Assembly: GCF_963576545.1 (NCBI RefSeq)
Contig: NC_083639.1
Location: 13,612,618 to 13,676,617 of the forward strand
DNA: 64,000 nt
Direction: 5' to 3'
DNA from: Limanda limanda
Taxonomy: Eukaryota; Chordata; Actinopteri; Pleuronectiformes; Pleuronectidae
The notes under the pieces were generated by a model. That model searched no databases. It saw nothing but the letters and a program-made list of their open reading frames with translations, and was not told where the DNA came from. A program made the position numbers and the translations under genes. Of the stretch, positions 1 to 14,917 are shown one piece after another; position 1 is the first letter of the stretch, and every line of letters starts with the position of its first letter.

Positions 1-383
1 ATGCGAGGGACGTTCACTGTCTCCCAGAGAAATGAACACTCTGTGTTTTTAGTATAGAAAGACGTGAATTATATTTGTTCACAAGTCATAATGACTGGTT
101 TTGTTATTTTCACTTTACATTTACACTTACTTTACAGTAAAGTAAACCTCTATTAAATACAGTACAACATGACAGTTTGTATGGTTTGAAATTGTCATCT
201 ATTATCACACTGGCATTTAATTATCACGGCAAACAATTACACTGCACTAAACTTTAAGTGTTAATGTAAAGTGAAAATAACAAAACCAGTCTGTATGACT
301 TGTGAACGAATATAATTCACGTCTTTCTATACTAAAAACACAGAGTGTTCATTTCTCCGGGAGACAGTGAACGTCCCTCGCAT
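1..383. mobile_element. Fold-back (long terminal inverted repeat) MITE-like element
   Basis: Bases 1-128 are the near-exact reverse complement of 256-383, with about five mismatches in 128 bp. The 127-bp spacer at 129-255 is AT-rich and has no open frame. The outer ends read atgcgagggacg and cgtccctcgcat. Long, highly similar arms with no coding core are typical of a fold-back or MITE-type nonautonomous DNA transposon. The left end coincides with the window start, so the element may extend further left. The right arm is followed within a few bases by a (CA)n run. I do not recognise the superfamily and cannot test a target-site duplication because the left flank is missing. Confidence 0.8.
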
Positions 384-387
384 CTCA

Positions 388-428
<41 letters not shown>
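388..428. repeat. (CA)n microsatellite
   Basis: About 20 uninterrupted CA units directly follow the right arm of the fold-back element. An 83-residue open frame across it is only a His-Thr repeat translation and is not a gene. Confidence 0.95.
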
Positions 429-430
<2 letters not shown>

Positions 431-2044
431 GGTGTGGAAATAAATTTAAAAAAAATAAAAATCATAAAAATCATAAAAAAATTTCAAAGTTAATAAAGAA
501 AGTTATGTTGAACCAGCCCACTTCCGGGTTAAATCACACCCACTTCCGGGTTAGGCCCCGCCCACTCAGAGTACGGATACGGATAATTCATATGGTTAAC
601 AGATACAGATACAGATAATGCTGTACTCGCTCATCCCTAATTTAAACCAAAGTATTCAGGGAGGGAAAGAGCTGTTATTCATGAATACAATGCATTAAAC
701 AATCATTTGTAAAAAAAGAGCTTAATGACATAATAGTAAAAGAGTAAGAGGCCTTGCGTATAACTGGAGTATTGTCAGTGAGAGCAGGCAAGCCTTTCAG
801 TTAATTCATACAATGAGTTAATGTTACTACATTGAAAACATTTATCCCCGACTCCATTCATTTTAATTTGATCCAAGCTTAATTAATACATTTTAGGCTT
901 TTGTCTCGTCATGTTTTTTTCCTTTGGGCTACGCTGAGAGTTGTCATGGGATCAATTTTGTAAAATATGCTACATAAATAATCCAAAATATGAAAATTCG
1001 AAAGAATGAACTGAAATGCCTGGCCTTTGAGTTTGCTATGCCATTAAATGTGCAGTCATGCAATGTAATGGCTACCTAATAGCATATAATACATATTATT
1101 ACTACTGTACTGATCATTAACCTTTGAAATGCTGCATGATCTATGCTTTATGTTCCATGGCCACAATAACTTTGCTCTCTGGTGGCTGTAATTTTAAACT
1201 GGCTGACTGAGGCCCATTTAAAATGAATTCATCACTCGGATTAAAATATAATAGTTCTTTCTGACTGTCCGATATTGTAAGTCATGTCAGTGTATTATTT
1301 ACTAGTATCATGTAAATCATGTAACCATATTAAGTGCCAGTGACCTGTTTTGCTAGTTGTATGTGTTGGGCTTTGCAGGCGCACCAGCAGCTCACAGCCA
1401 GCTTGAATTTGGCCCATATAACTTAATGCCATAACAGAACAGATTATAATGAAATCATGGTGGAACATGAGCAATTGTTTATACAATAAAATGAAAACAG
1501 ACAAATGGCTTTCAGAGCAAAGGACTGTAATCTTTATTAATGACTGTGCTTCGGCTGAATCATTGGGCAGTTCACTCAACGCTGCCACTGATGCTAAATG
1601 CATTTCATGTGAACACATTTAAAATGGGGCAGTAATAATATAGGGCTCGTGCCTGTGAGCTTATGGCTGTGTGTGGCTTGTGGTCTCTGTGCATCTAGCC
1701 AGCAGTCGTGCCCTGTGTCTCGTCAATGGCACCTAAACTTGTTCGCTGGCTGTGTCAGGCTAACAAAGACAGAATGACAAATTGGTTCAGGGAATGATGC
1801 TAAATCACTAGCATAGCAAATCAACTGATTTCAGGTGGGAGAGTAGCACTGAATGCAACACAGCAGCAGCTTAAGCTGACTGAGCCTCTTGTCTTGTCTT
1901 TTGTGCCTGTGCGTGGTGTAGGTACACAAACATTTGTGACAGTTCTATGTTCCACTCGTGTGTTATGTAACACTTACCTCTCAACCAACTCCTTAGCTAT
2001 TATTATGAGCCAGGCGTGGCCCTTCAAGAAGATGGTCTTGTGGG
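429..2044. other. Non-coding stretch, no gene seen
   Basis: AT-rich apparently single-copy DNA. Bases 515-560 hold two cacttccgggtta units, and 573-618 hold short ggatac/agatac repeats that look like the edge of an old transposon. The only open frames (for example 1295-1618 minus and 1894-2103 plus) are short and carry no recognisable domain. A small direct repeat of ttatgtgcaac lies at about 2047-2071. Confidence 0.5.
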
Positions 2045-2364
2045 TATTATGTGCAACGTATTATGTGCAACTCTGCCATCTTTTGCATTTGTCTGCGCAG
2101 TAGTGAGATTTGTCAACCAATCACGAGTCAGTCTTAGCTGTCAATCATGTCTCACTCCTCTTTTATAGCATCACTTAACAAATTAAAACCAAACTTGCCT
2201 GAATAATTTGTGATAACATCTACCTAAAATGATGGAAACCATTTTTGAGAATAATGTATTTAACGTGTACTTTGATTTTTAGTTTGGTTCATCCACTAAC
2301 GTAGAGAGGGTAGGGTTTGTGACCTATTCTGTAGCCAGCCACGAGTGGGCAATCAAAATCCTTA

Positions 2365-3323
2365 GGGCCGATATATGCTTCTCCGTTTTTGACGGACACG
2401 GACAGATAGGACCGTACTATCCGCCGTGGAACGCCCTCTCCGAGCTTTTCGTGCACCTCGGATTTTTCTAACTGTCCGTGTTTATTTCGGATAGCCTACG
2501 GACAGCCCTTGGCTGTGATTGGTCTGCTAACGACGTCATTTCCGTACGACGTCATTTCCGTACGACGTCATTTCCGGACCCTAAACTTCCTGCTTCTTTT
2601 CTGTATCACATTAAACACAAACACAACTATGATTATACGATTAATGTGACATGTGTGTTAAGCTAGCTGAGTTGTCCGGCTGACGGTGGCTGGCTAGAGC
2701 ACTGACGGCATGTGTGCACGGTCACATACGGTTATAACGAGCTTTCAAAACTGCGCTAGCGGGCTAGGCTAGCTGGCTAGCAACCATGCTGACTGCGGCG
2801 GTAACAGTGCAAAAACCGCTGTCACGACTTTAACTCCACTTCTATCATGACACTGTTTCTACAATACCGTCAGGTTAGAAGCAAACACTGGGTAGTAGTT
2901 AGTATCGGGAGTACCTGCTGACTGTGTGTGGAAGCTGGGGTTGAATCTAGCTGGGGGGGAAGATAGCTAGCTCCGTGTAGCTTCAAGCTGTGGAATTAGC
3001 AACACAGTTCGGAAACAAGATCGGGGAACCGCTGCGCTAAGAAACGATTACATCAGCATTTTGACCTGCTGGGTGTCACTTTATTTTATTTAGTTGCCAT
3101 CGTAGCCTACACTGTGTGTGAGGGAAGTGGGGAGTAAGTAAATAAACAGCGTGGACGTCTTCTGATTACTCGTGAGGTAGGCTTCTCCAAGCTTGTCTTT
3201 CGTTGCGCCACCTACTGTTCTGGGGGTGAATTGTTTTCACGGACAACTATAAATGAAAAAGTGTCCGTCCGATCCGTCCGTTCGTCCGTCCGTAACGGAT
3301 TACGGAGTAGCATAATGGAGCCT
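2365..3323. mobile_element. Nonautonomous PIF/Harbinger-like DNA transposon
   Basis: The element is about 959 bp. The left end (gggccgatatatgcttctccgt) and the reverse complement of the right end (aggctccattatgctactccgt) share tatgct-ctccgt at the same offset from the termini. Both ends continue into gacgg/cggac-rich subterminal repeats (2391-2404, 3259-3296). TTA flanks both sides (2362-2364 and 3324-3326). Removing the element plus one TTA restores continuity with the homologous repeat at 36205-36250. A 3-bp TTA/TAA duplication and GGG-type ends fit the PIF/Harbinger superfamily. No transposase frame remains. The interior is CpG-rich compared with its surroundings. Confidence 0.75.
2531..2578 (+). 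repeat. Three tandem 16-bp units with CRE/ETS-like core
   Basis: Three head-to-tail copies of cgacgtcatttccgta (the last ends in gga). Each contains a CGTCA half of a cAMP-response element directly followed by an ETS-type TTCCG core. They lie near the left end of the Harbinger-like element, so they may be subterminal transposase sites or a small enhancer. The sequence shows the repeat; any regulatory role is inference. Confidence 0.85.
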
Positions 3324-3376
3324 TTATTTCCTCATTTTGCGATCTGTCATGTCATCCATCTTTATACACAGTCTGT

Positions 3377-5884
<2,508 letters not shown>

Positions 5885-7216
5885 CTTTGACTTTTTTCTG
5901 AGCCAGCTCATATAACTGCGTCTTTTAACGATATTGTCTTATTCAGCGAGCATGTGAATCCAGCAACAGGAGTGTTATCATGGCAGTGACGGTTTGCTTA
6001 AGAGAATATATAAACTGTTACCACTGATGTGACTCGTGCCACCAAAATTTGTTTTTTCCTCCTGCAGGATTTCATGCACTAGTTTGCATGAACATCACAG
6101 AACAATCTCAAGTGGCATACGCTGCCATACCTGGGGACATTTGTTAAATTTGCATGGAAGGAAAAGCACTGTGAGATTCTCGACTGAGTCTCAGCTATAA
6201 GTCAGTTTTTCTGTCTTGTCTTGTTGATCCATTACAGCAGATCAGTTTGTTCTAATTTAAGAATGTTTAAAAGAAGATTAATCTCCTGAGCAGACACATG
6301 AAAAAGCAGAACTCCACAGAACAACAGCAGCTTTCAGCTTCTCAGCGTGGCGTCTGCTGCAGGATTAGCAAATCGCTGTGACAGTCTGACATTTGAACCC
6401 TGGGGTAGGGCTAGCTGGCAAAGTGAGGCAGCTGATAGCTGATAGTGATGGGGTCCTGACAGTGCCTGTTGGTATTATTACAAATGTTTGTGCTGCACCA
6501 ACCGTGTGTGTCATGGTTTTTACGTGGAGGGCAGATTTAAGATGGATTGGCAGTTGTTCAAGCCTCAGGGATTTGCCCATGATGCTTTGAGATAACAGCT
6601 CACTTCAGTTGACACTACAAACAGGAGATAGAATTTGGGTCTGGAGATCTGTGGCAGGAACATTACCCACCAGGTAGTGATGATGTGCAAAGACAAAGCC
6701 CACTAATGGCTCATTACAATCACTGATCATGCACAGACTCATATACACAGTTCCTGATGAATAATAAATATCATCAATTACCTGCATCATTAGCTCACAT
6801 TTCATTCAGTCTGCACCACAGCTAACTTCCTATTTTGTAATCGTTCATTAGAAACCAGCTGTTGAAGCCTGAAGATCTTCTCTGATCTGTAAATGTATTG
6901 GGCTTTCAAAAATTCCTGCGAGAGACTCAAGTGTCGACTGTTTGTCTCAGTGACAAAAGCATCTCAGCCGCAGAGAATGTGCAAAATGCTTTGCTGCAGG
7001 TCTGAGTGTGACAGATAAAGAGTGTGACTCCTGCACAGTCATGGTTTTGTGGAGGCCTCTGTCCTTTGCTGGATGAAGTTTATTTATAGACTTTTCTTAT
7101 GATATTGTTGCACAGGAAAATTTCAAACATCAGATTTTTTAAGTAAACTAAAAATAAGCGGACGTAACTTCAAAGATCAATTTGCTTATAGCCAGAAGGA
7201 CACTTGCAGAGCACGT
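5885..7216. other. Non-coding stretch, no gene seen
   Basis: No repeat family or coding segment that I recognise. Short open frames at 6365-6590 on both strands and 6605-6805 minus have no features supporting a gene. Confidence 0.45.
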
Positions 7217-7935
7217 ACCTCTGCATAGGATCATTGGTTTCTTAATCACCATTTAATTGATTTTTTGGAGATCAGACATATCCAGATCATTATCCAACTC
7301 CACACAAAACTCCCCCTGTTCATAGATATTAGCAGTCTACACATGCCGGATTTTTTTTCATAAAGACCTCTCCGTTCATTTCTTGAGAAATTCATAAACA
7401 CAGTATCAGACAATGTTAAAGAAAATGAAAATTGATTGAATCCACTGCAAAAGTCAATAGCTTCTTTGTTGGCCCATTCTGCATCCTTCCACCAACTTGA
7501 AAAACTGATTCAGTGTTTTTTGTGTAATCCTGCTAACAAGACAAGCTATATGGACTCAGTAAAGAGCATACCTGTACCAAGGCCCCTTGAATTAAATCAA
7601 GCTGAACCAAATTGTACACTCTCATAAATATTAGTTCCCTATATTTTCATCAAGATCCATTAACTCTTCCCTATTAAAATCAGTGAAATGTAAAAAAATT
7701 AAATAATAATCCGATCTATTAATGTTAAAGAAAGTGAGAGATTCACAAACATGTTCCTGGATTCTGGAAAAAGGAATTCCTGTCTCTAGCCCCATAATCA
7801 AACCTGCTGCAAAGTTAATTAGTTCTTCTTTGGCTCATACCCCAAACTTTGGACAGGCCCATACCACACTCCTCCACCAAGTTTCAAGTAAATCTGTTGT
7901 GACTATCATTACCTCTACCTCCTAGGCAGAGGTAA
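7217..7935 (+). repeat. Teleost dispersed repeat ('cctctgccaagg' family), copy 1
   Basis: Blocks such as gtacctctgcatagg, catagatattagcag, tgtgtaatcctgctaacaa, aattaaatcaagctgaacca, ctcctccaccaagtttca and the tail attacctctacctcctaggc recur, in diverged form, at 47868-48180 and 51955-52375. The internal order suggests two partly repeated segments, because the 'tacctct' head occurs at about 7217 and again near 7569. I know these phrases from many teleost intergenic sequences but cannot assign a class (MITE or SINE) from this window. Confidence 0.7.
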
Positions 7936-10900
7936 TTAGCCTGACCTCATTGACCCTCCTGTGTCTATTCATAGATGTGCTCATGCAACATACCAGCTGA
8001 AGGCCTCGCTCACCACAACACTACTCGGGCTGACCAGAACCTTATCTGAGGTCAACAAGAGGTCACACAGACTCATTTAGCTCATTAGAAGACTGTGCCT
8101 GTACTGCAGCAGGCCTGTGTTGAAAACCTGTGAGTCAACTTCCCTTGGTTCATCAAGCACTGACCTCATTTGGTGACGAATGACATTTTATGTATTTATG
8201 GAAAATTGTTGTTTAAATGAGGCTGAGGAACTTTTGTTGGCAACGAGGAGGTGACATCAGTGGTTTTCCATCCTGATTAATGTTGCGTGTTAAAAAAGAG
8301 GATGTGAGACGAGGGCCTCGACGTGAGAACATTATGTGAAGATGCTTTCGCTCTGCAGCTCAGATCACCTGAGCTGAACTCTACAGCGTCTTCGATGATT
8401 AGCAAATGTTTCCGTCCATTTTCACTGCAACTCTGCAGCGTGATAATGTATTTTCTTTGCCAGTCATAATCAAACCCTGTGACTTTAACAAATCAGATAT
8501 AAGAAGTGGCAGGAGCCTGAGATGAGACTTTGCACGCTGGAGCGTTTGCAGGCAGAGGTTTGCGATGTCTAATCTCCCGACGTGAACTTTTTCAAAGAGT
8601 AAGAGCCTGTGCTGCTAATTCCATGTCATTGTAATTTTGTGCACCCCAGGCCCAGTTTTGTGTGTTTCATCATGCTAATTTTGTTTGCTCTGTATTTGCA
8701 TAGTTGACACCTCCACAACAAACCTGGCAAAATATGCATGTGCCTCAAGTCAAAACATCTCTAAACAAGCTTTTGCAACTTTGAGTGTGAGTGAATCTGA
8801 GCACGCAATAACAAAAGATACGTTTTTCATTTTCCATTTACTCTATTTTACTATGAATGTTCTATATATTGACCAATGATAGTGTCACAGTAATAGAGAA
8901 TTCATTTAAATCATGCTTCTCCATATGCTATATATATTATATTATTATAAGAAGAGGAAGTTTGTTGTGATTAGTTTCTTAAAAGCACATAATGATGGTG
9001 TCTGGCTTTATTACCCCTCCAATTATTACCTATATTCACTGTAAATAACATTATTTGTTTAAGTCTCATTTTGTGCTGTACACATTGTCGGGGTAAATCC
9101 TGCAAGCACACACTCTGTCCAGGGATCAACAACTGAGCACCATCACACTAATCAGCATTATGAATTGGAATGAGACTAATTAAGAATGTAATTTGTCGTA
9201 AGGGTTTTACTCTAATAACAGTATTGTGGGGAGATTTCATTGGTAGTCCTGCTCTGAAGAGCTTTGAATAATTTCTCTCTGTGTGTTAACATGCAGGTCA
9301 TGCAGTGCAGCTTCATACACTGATTATCTGTGTTACATTCTCAGCATACAAAGCTCAGCAACAACTGCTGAGTGTATGTCCAAACTTTCCCTCTGCATGT
9401 TTCAAACTGTCCATGATGCTGCTCTGTCACTGTCTCTCCTCTCTGCCACTATCTGTGTTCCTGCTCCTCGCTCCCACTCTGTGGAGCGACCACTACTGCT
9501 CTTTATCAGTGATGGGGCAGAGATACACACAAAGTAACTTCCATCCATCTTACACACTTAGCTGTTTGAAAACATTTTTCTCATATAGCGTTTGGCACAG
9601 GCCAGACTTTTTTGATGCTCACACACACACATACACACACGTTTAGTGCATAGGGTAACTAGTCGCCAAAACCCAAACCTCAATTTTTCAGCAGAATCAT
9701 AGGCATTTCGGATGCTGATCTCGGAACATCTCCCCTTGAAACTTTGCTTGAAAAGATGAGAATCCAACTTCTGTCCAGTATAAACTACCTTTGATAGAAC
9801 AGAAACTAAACTAAAACCAAACACATTGTTTCACATTGATTTAATTTCATTGCTTTTTTAATTGGACAGTTTTTATGTTTGCTCCTGAGGAAAAAAAGAC
9901 AAAAAAGCACACACAGAGAGAAATATGGAGGAAGGGAATATAACAGTAATCTAAACCAGAGTGATGAGACCATGAATCTTAGTGGTGATGCTGCCTTCAC
10001 ACCATTGCTTTCTCTTCCCTTGTCTCTTTCTTTATAACCCCCTTCCCCCTCTCTCCCCATAAGCATCACCTATCTGGATGCTGTCGCCATGGTGATTCTT
10101 ATGGGTCTCTTTGGCAAGGTCACCTTCACCAGCGAGAGAAAGTCACCCAGAGGAGAAGCAAGGCAGGCGTCTTCACAGAATGTAGAAAAAAATGTGGGAA
10201 CTTCAACAGGAAAGGGATGAAGTGTGACTAACAAGCAGAAAATGAGATGGGACGCAAATGGAGGGTTTGACTGTGGGGGAGAGAGATGTCAAGACAGATG
10301 GAAGTAGATGGTGGAAAACAACAGGATAGAGGAGCAGGAAAGGGGGAGGGGTGCATAAACAAACTAACAGCTCTGTTAAGCATCAGTCCCATCACACGTG
10401 CATCTCTTTGGAGGAAGCTTCAGATCACCTGGATATAAATCACAGTATGCATGTGAAGGGACCAGCTGGCAGCTGGGATATCATGGTTTTTAACACACAT
10501 TCGCACACCATCATTTTTCCTCATTTGCTTCTTTCCATTTTGCCTCCATCTGCCATGGCGCACCCGTCCTCCTCGCCAAAGTTCAGTCATTCTGACTCTA
10601 CCTGACTGCAGTCCTGGTCTGCACCTCCTGCAGAGTGTGCTGGAGGTGGCACTCGCCTAGGGACATCAATATTTCAGGCCCTCTGGGCTCATGGGGTTAC
10701 ATGGGCCACTTGGAGCCCAGGGGAGACGTGGTGATGGAGAGACAGAGTGGGAGGGAGAAGGTTAGAGCTGAAGTCTGATAGGTGAACAGTGCGGGTATGA
10801 TATGGGAGGGTAAATGATATTGTAGGAAGGAGAAGAAAAAACATTGAGAGGGTTGAATGGATATAAAGGGGGAAATGAGAGTGTGCATTATAGAAAGATG

Positions 10901-13900
10901 GATGAGAGAAGAAAAGGAGAATGGAAGAATCGTGAGGGTGAAAAGATGAAGTAATTATTCTGCTTTGTTTTTGGATGAATGGCCGTCGATTTTATCAGGG
11001 ATGTTCATCTAGCTGCGTCAGTGCTAGATGAACTGGATATTAAATCTTGGAGAAAAGAGTGAGAGAAAGATACAAGGATAATTGTGATGATGGTAACAAT
11101 GTGCGTATTTATGACTCTGAAAATCCATTTGCATGAGGCAAACATTAAGTGTTTAATTATCTTGAAAACAAGGCAGTAACATCCAGGGGCAGAGGAGAAC
11201 AGAGGGGAGAAGTGGGCAAGAGACTGATGAACCACGGAACAGACAGAAAAAATGGATGATGACAGCGAGCTTCCTGCCCCCTCCTGCTCCGTCCCTCTCA
11301 TCCTTTTAGTCAGCGTGAAAGAGCTTCACAAGAACACTGTTGCTACGACTACAGCTGTTACCACAGTGGTGGTCATTAGGGGGTCGTTACCATAGCGAGG
11401 AGGTTCCCGGGGGCAATCAGAGGAGACCCGCTGCACCCTCAGTGATGATCGATACGTTCATGTTGTTTTAAGCCTGTAAATTCAAACAGATCATTGTAGC
11501 AAGTTAGAAATGAAACATGATCTTTTACTGACCCATGAGCTTATAAAACGTGTGTAATGAAAAAGGTTGTAATTTCTTAAACGTTCTCAGAGTGGGACTT
11601 TAATTAAACTGCATTGTATGTTTCTTCTTTGACTCTGCAGCTGCAGTGTTTTATATTATCAGTATAATAATAATAAAAGAAATTGTGAATATAGATATAT
11701 AATATATATATGAAAAATAATATATATTTCATGAGTTTGATTTAAGTGCACAGGTGCAAGACGGGATGCCATAGCAGTATTTTCTCAAGCAGGACCAAAG
11801 CGCTTATGATCCCTGCTCATTGACAAGGCATTCTGCAGGAAACAATGAAAAAACACAATAGCACTTGTAAAGACAAAGAAGTTTTCACAAGTGTGATTGT
11901 GTTTTTGGCATTAGGAGAAGACAGCAGAGACACTGTGCCTCTATTGGAAGTATGAAAGGGAAGGCGTCAATATCACAGTTGGTGATGGCAATGACAAATC
12001 CATCAAGCATATCTCCGTGTTAAGAGTCTTAAGCCATACCAGAGGTTCTTGACACTCTACTGACATACGTTGCTTTAAAATTACATGTCAAAAGAATAAT
12101 GCTAACATGGTGATGTTTAGCCGGTGTTTGTTCACTTCCATTTTTTGCTAAATATGCATTAAATCCAAAGTGCAACTGAGGATGGGAATTTGTTGTACAA
12201 ATAAATTACCTTCTATTCATCCTGACAGAAATATCATCCTCTTGGTGTAGCTAGAGTAAAACGTCCAACCGAAAGCAGATGGACCAGCCACCCCACTGAC
12301 ATTTCCATCCCTAGAGCCACACTGCTTCGCATATCTACAAATACCAATTCAATGTATGATTATGATACGTTGCTTTATGCATCAACAATACATTTTATAT
12401 TTAGAATAGCTTGATATCATCCTAAAATAACAGTTTAATTATAATTGTTTTGACCAATTTTGAGAACATCCTTTTGCTTTAAAAAAGTAGTGATGGACCA
12501 GTTAAAGAAGTAAACTATGCCAGAACATCAAAACTTATACTGGGGACACAAAGTGGAGCAGGAAGTAGAGCAGGAAAGTGGCACTCGGAGCACAGCTGCA
12601 CTAAAGTGAGGATCTCTGAGTACTCCCCCTGGAGTTAGCTTCACTTACATTTTAACAGTGACCAGTGAGATATTTGACCATGATACACCAATTATCTACT
12701 CTCACAACAGAAAGAATGAGGAAACACTAGGTGAACTCTGACCCGTGCTCATGCTCTGCCAGAACAAATTGAGCACTGTGTGTTGAAGAAATGAGCTTTG
12801 CTGACATGGAAGTGTTGTAATTACGAGGTAGTTGCCCAGTGGGAACGTGGGGCGGACCCTGTATAACTGCATCCCGGTGACCTTAAAGTGTCCTGTGTGC
12901 ATGAAAATATGTGAGGCGGTAGTAGCCACTTCTTCTGTAAATAGAGAAGCTGATAAAATATCTGTTGAGTGATATGAAGTATCGACCAAGTCCTTTGCAG
13001 TTGCTTCCCGACTGACCCTTAATTTAATCACACTCTGACTCAAAGAGTTCACCCTCCAGCTTCTCCCTCAGTGCTTTTCCAAAACACTTCGAAAGACAAT
13101 TGTCCTCATCCGGTGCCTGGGTGGTTTTATCAGACGCTTCACCTAGGCATGACCCACCAATTTGGCTCTGGCCAACTGGTTACCCCAGCTGAGGCTCCAT
13201 TCCTGTCACTGATATAAGATAGGAGAGCAACAGTGGGTAAATAAATACTCCACATCCAAAGTAGATTATGGGGCATGACTCCCTTGCTGCACTGCCTGAG
13301 TCAGACTACCTTTATAGACGGCCCAACTGGGAAATAAAAAAGAATGACGGCATGCAGGAAAGAGCGAGAAAATGGAGTATGATCTCATATTAGTTTTTTC
13401 TGAAAATAGACTTCCTTCCTTTTGGAATATGAGTATGAAGAGAAAAGAGGCAAAGGTTTTTCTGTGTTGATTTACAAAGCAGTCAGTCAGATCAAAGCAG
13501 GATGTACGACAATCAGATGGATTAAACAAGATGGATGCCCAGGGTTTATGGTAAAGCAGTCAGTTAAAGTGGTAAAAGAGAGACGTCAGTATGTTAACGG
13601 GAAAGCAGCAGAGATGATGGGAGGTAGAGAAGCTGGTGAGGAGCATCAGAGACACTGTATGGCCTCTAGTTAAAACATTTACTGTAGTTCTGGCTGGATC
13701 AGACACAGGAAAGCTAGGCTAATGCTTATGTATCACAGGAAAGCTGGGCTAATGTTTCCTCTGCTGCATGCAGGCCTCTAAGTTCTGTTACTGTTAGCAC
13801 AACTCACGCCTTGAGAAATCAAAACAGCATGAGCCACAATGAAGAGTTTAGCTCGTCCACACGGGCAAACCAAGCCTGCAGTCAGACTCTGCTGGGGGCA

Positions 13901-14062
13901 TCTGCAGTGTCATTAATCGCTGCTCAGTCAGTAGTAAGTTTTTATTTCTTATTTCTGCCTCGGATGACCCTCTAAACTTTAGAGCTATGCGCAATTTCAT
14001 CAGAATTAATGACAATGAATGAAGCTGCACCACATCAACACATTGCTTTAGATACTAAGGTA
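7936..14062. other. Long non-coding stretch with minor repeats
   Basis: No gene supported. It includes a short (CA)n at 9619-9640, purine-rich DNA at 10140-10350 and 10720-10940, an AT-rich run at 11665-11735, and a 30-bp direct duplication (cacaggaaagct-ggctaatg) at 13704-13755. The frames at 9305-9646, 12702-13052 and 13266-13673 are short, lack domains and overlap each other on opposite strands. Confidence 0.45.
9619..9640. repeat. (CA)n microsatellite, interrupted
   Basis: About 11 CA/TA units with one ATA interruption. Confidence 0.8.
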
Positions 14063-14917
14063 ATCTAAAGCAAATGTACATTTCATCAAGTGCATTTAAC
14101 CATGAGGGTACAAACCCAGAACAACAAGAATCAAGTCAGTACAATTTCCTTCAAGAAAGCCAAACTACAAAGTCCTATATGTAAGTGCCATATAAGTGCT
14201 ATTATATATATATATATGTTTTTTAATTATAAACTTTTTTATCCAAGGTGTAGTCGGAAAAGATGTGTCTTTAGTCTGCAGTGGAAGATGTTTAGACTTT
14301 CTGCTCTCCTGATGTCAATGGGGAGCTTGTTCCACCATTTAGGAGCCAGGACAGCAAAGAGTGGTGATTTTGTTGAGTGGCAAGGTGTCCCTCGCTGTGA
14401 GGGAGCAACAAGCCGATTGGCAGATGTAGAGCGGAGTGAACGGACTGGAGTGTAACGTTTGACCATGTCCTGGATGTAGACTGGACCCGATCTGTTCACA
14501 GCACGGTACGCGAGTACCTATCTTTTGAAACGGACATGGGCAGCCACTGGTAACCAGTGAAGGGAGCGGAGGAGCAGAGTAGTGCGAGTGAATTTAGGTT
14601 AAAGATCAGTCGAGCTGCTGCATTCTGGATGAGCTGCAGAGGTCGGATGGCACTAGCTGGTAGAGCAGCCAGGAGGAAGTTACAGTAGTCTAGGCGTGAG
14701 ATGACCAGAGCCTGGACCTGAACCTCAACGCCTTCTGAGAGAGGAGGGGACGTATTCTCCTGATGTTGTGCAGCTTGTATATACACAATCGGGTTGTTGC
14801 AGTACTGTTGGCAGTTAGGGAGAGTTGACTGTCGAGTGTCACAACCAGGTTCCTAGCAGTCTGGGTGGGGGCTACCAAATGGTCATCGGCAGCAGCTGGA
14901 GAAATAAAGTTGCCCAC
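14063..14917 (-). pseudogene. 3' end of an L2/CR1-type LINE ORF2, frameshifted
   Basis: Read on the minus strand, three overlapping frames give consecutive pieces of a non-LTR retrotransposon ORF2 C-terminus. The first (14690-14917) has ARNLVVTLDSQLSL and LHNIRRIRPLLSQKA. The next (14496-14786) has LVISRLDYCNFLLAALP and LQLIQNAAARLIFNL. The last (14239-14499) has PVYIQDMVKRYTP, APKWWNKLPIDIRRAE and the terminal KTHLFRLHLG followed by a stop. Order and spacing match the reverse-transcriptase thumb and C-terminal region of L2/CR1-clade elements. At least two frameshifts break the frame, and everything upstream (endonuclease, RT core) is missing, as expected of a 5'-truncated insertion. The 3' UTR continues to about 14063 and retains the gcacttacatataggac and atgcactt phrases of this LINE group. 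Confidence 0.85.

Larger units (their letters stand above)
2045..3376 (+). mobile_element. Interspersed MITE-like repeat, copy A, split by an insertion
   Basis: Bases from about 2060 to 2364 plus 3327-3376 align with the unsplit copy at 35890-36276. Shared blocks include ccaatcacgagtcag, agctgtcaatcatg, aacgtgtactttga, tagccagccac and the right end catctttatacacagtct. The two halves are separated by the 2365-3323 element. The left end is not clear: the atagactgtata terminus seen in the other copy is missing here, so this copy may be 5'-truncated. The right-end motif is familiar to me from many teleost introns, as is the gcagccagccaccagg block, but I have not searched a repeat library. Confidence 0.7.

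Noticed and set aside
10065..10140. Open segment reading SITYLDAVAMVILMGLFGK
   Set aside because: No acceptor AG with a good tract at the right phase and no start codon; runs to a stop without a recognisable domain.
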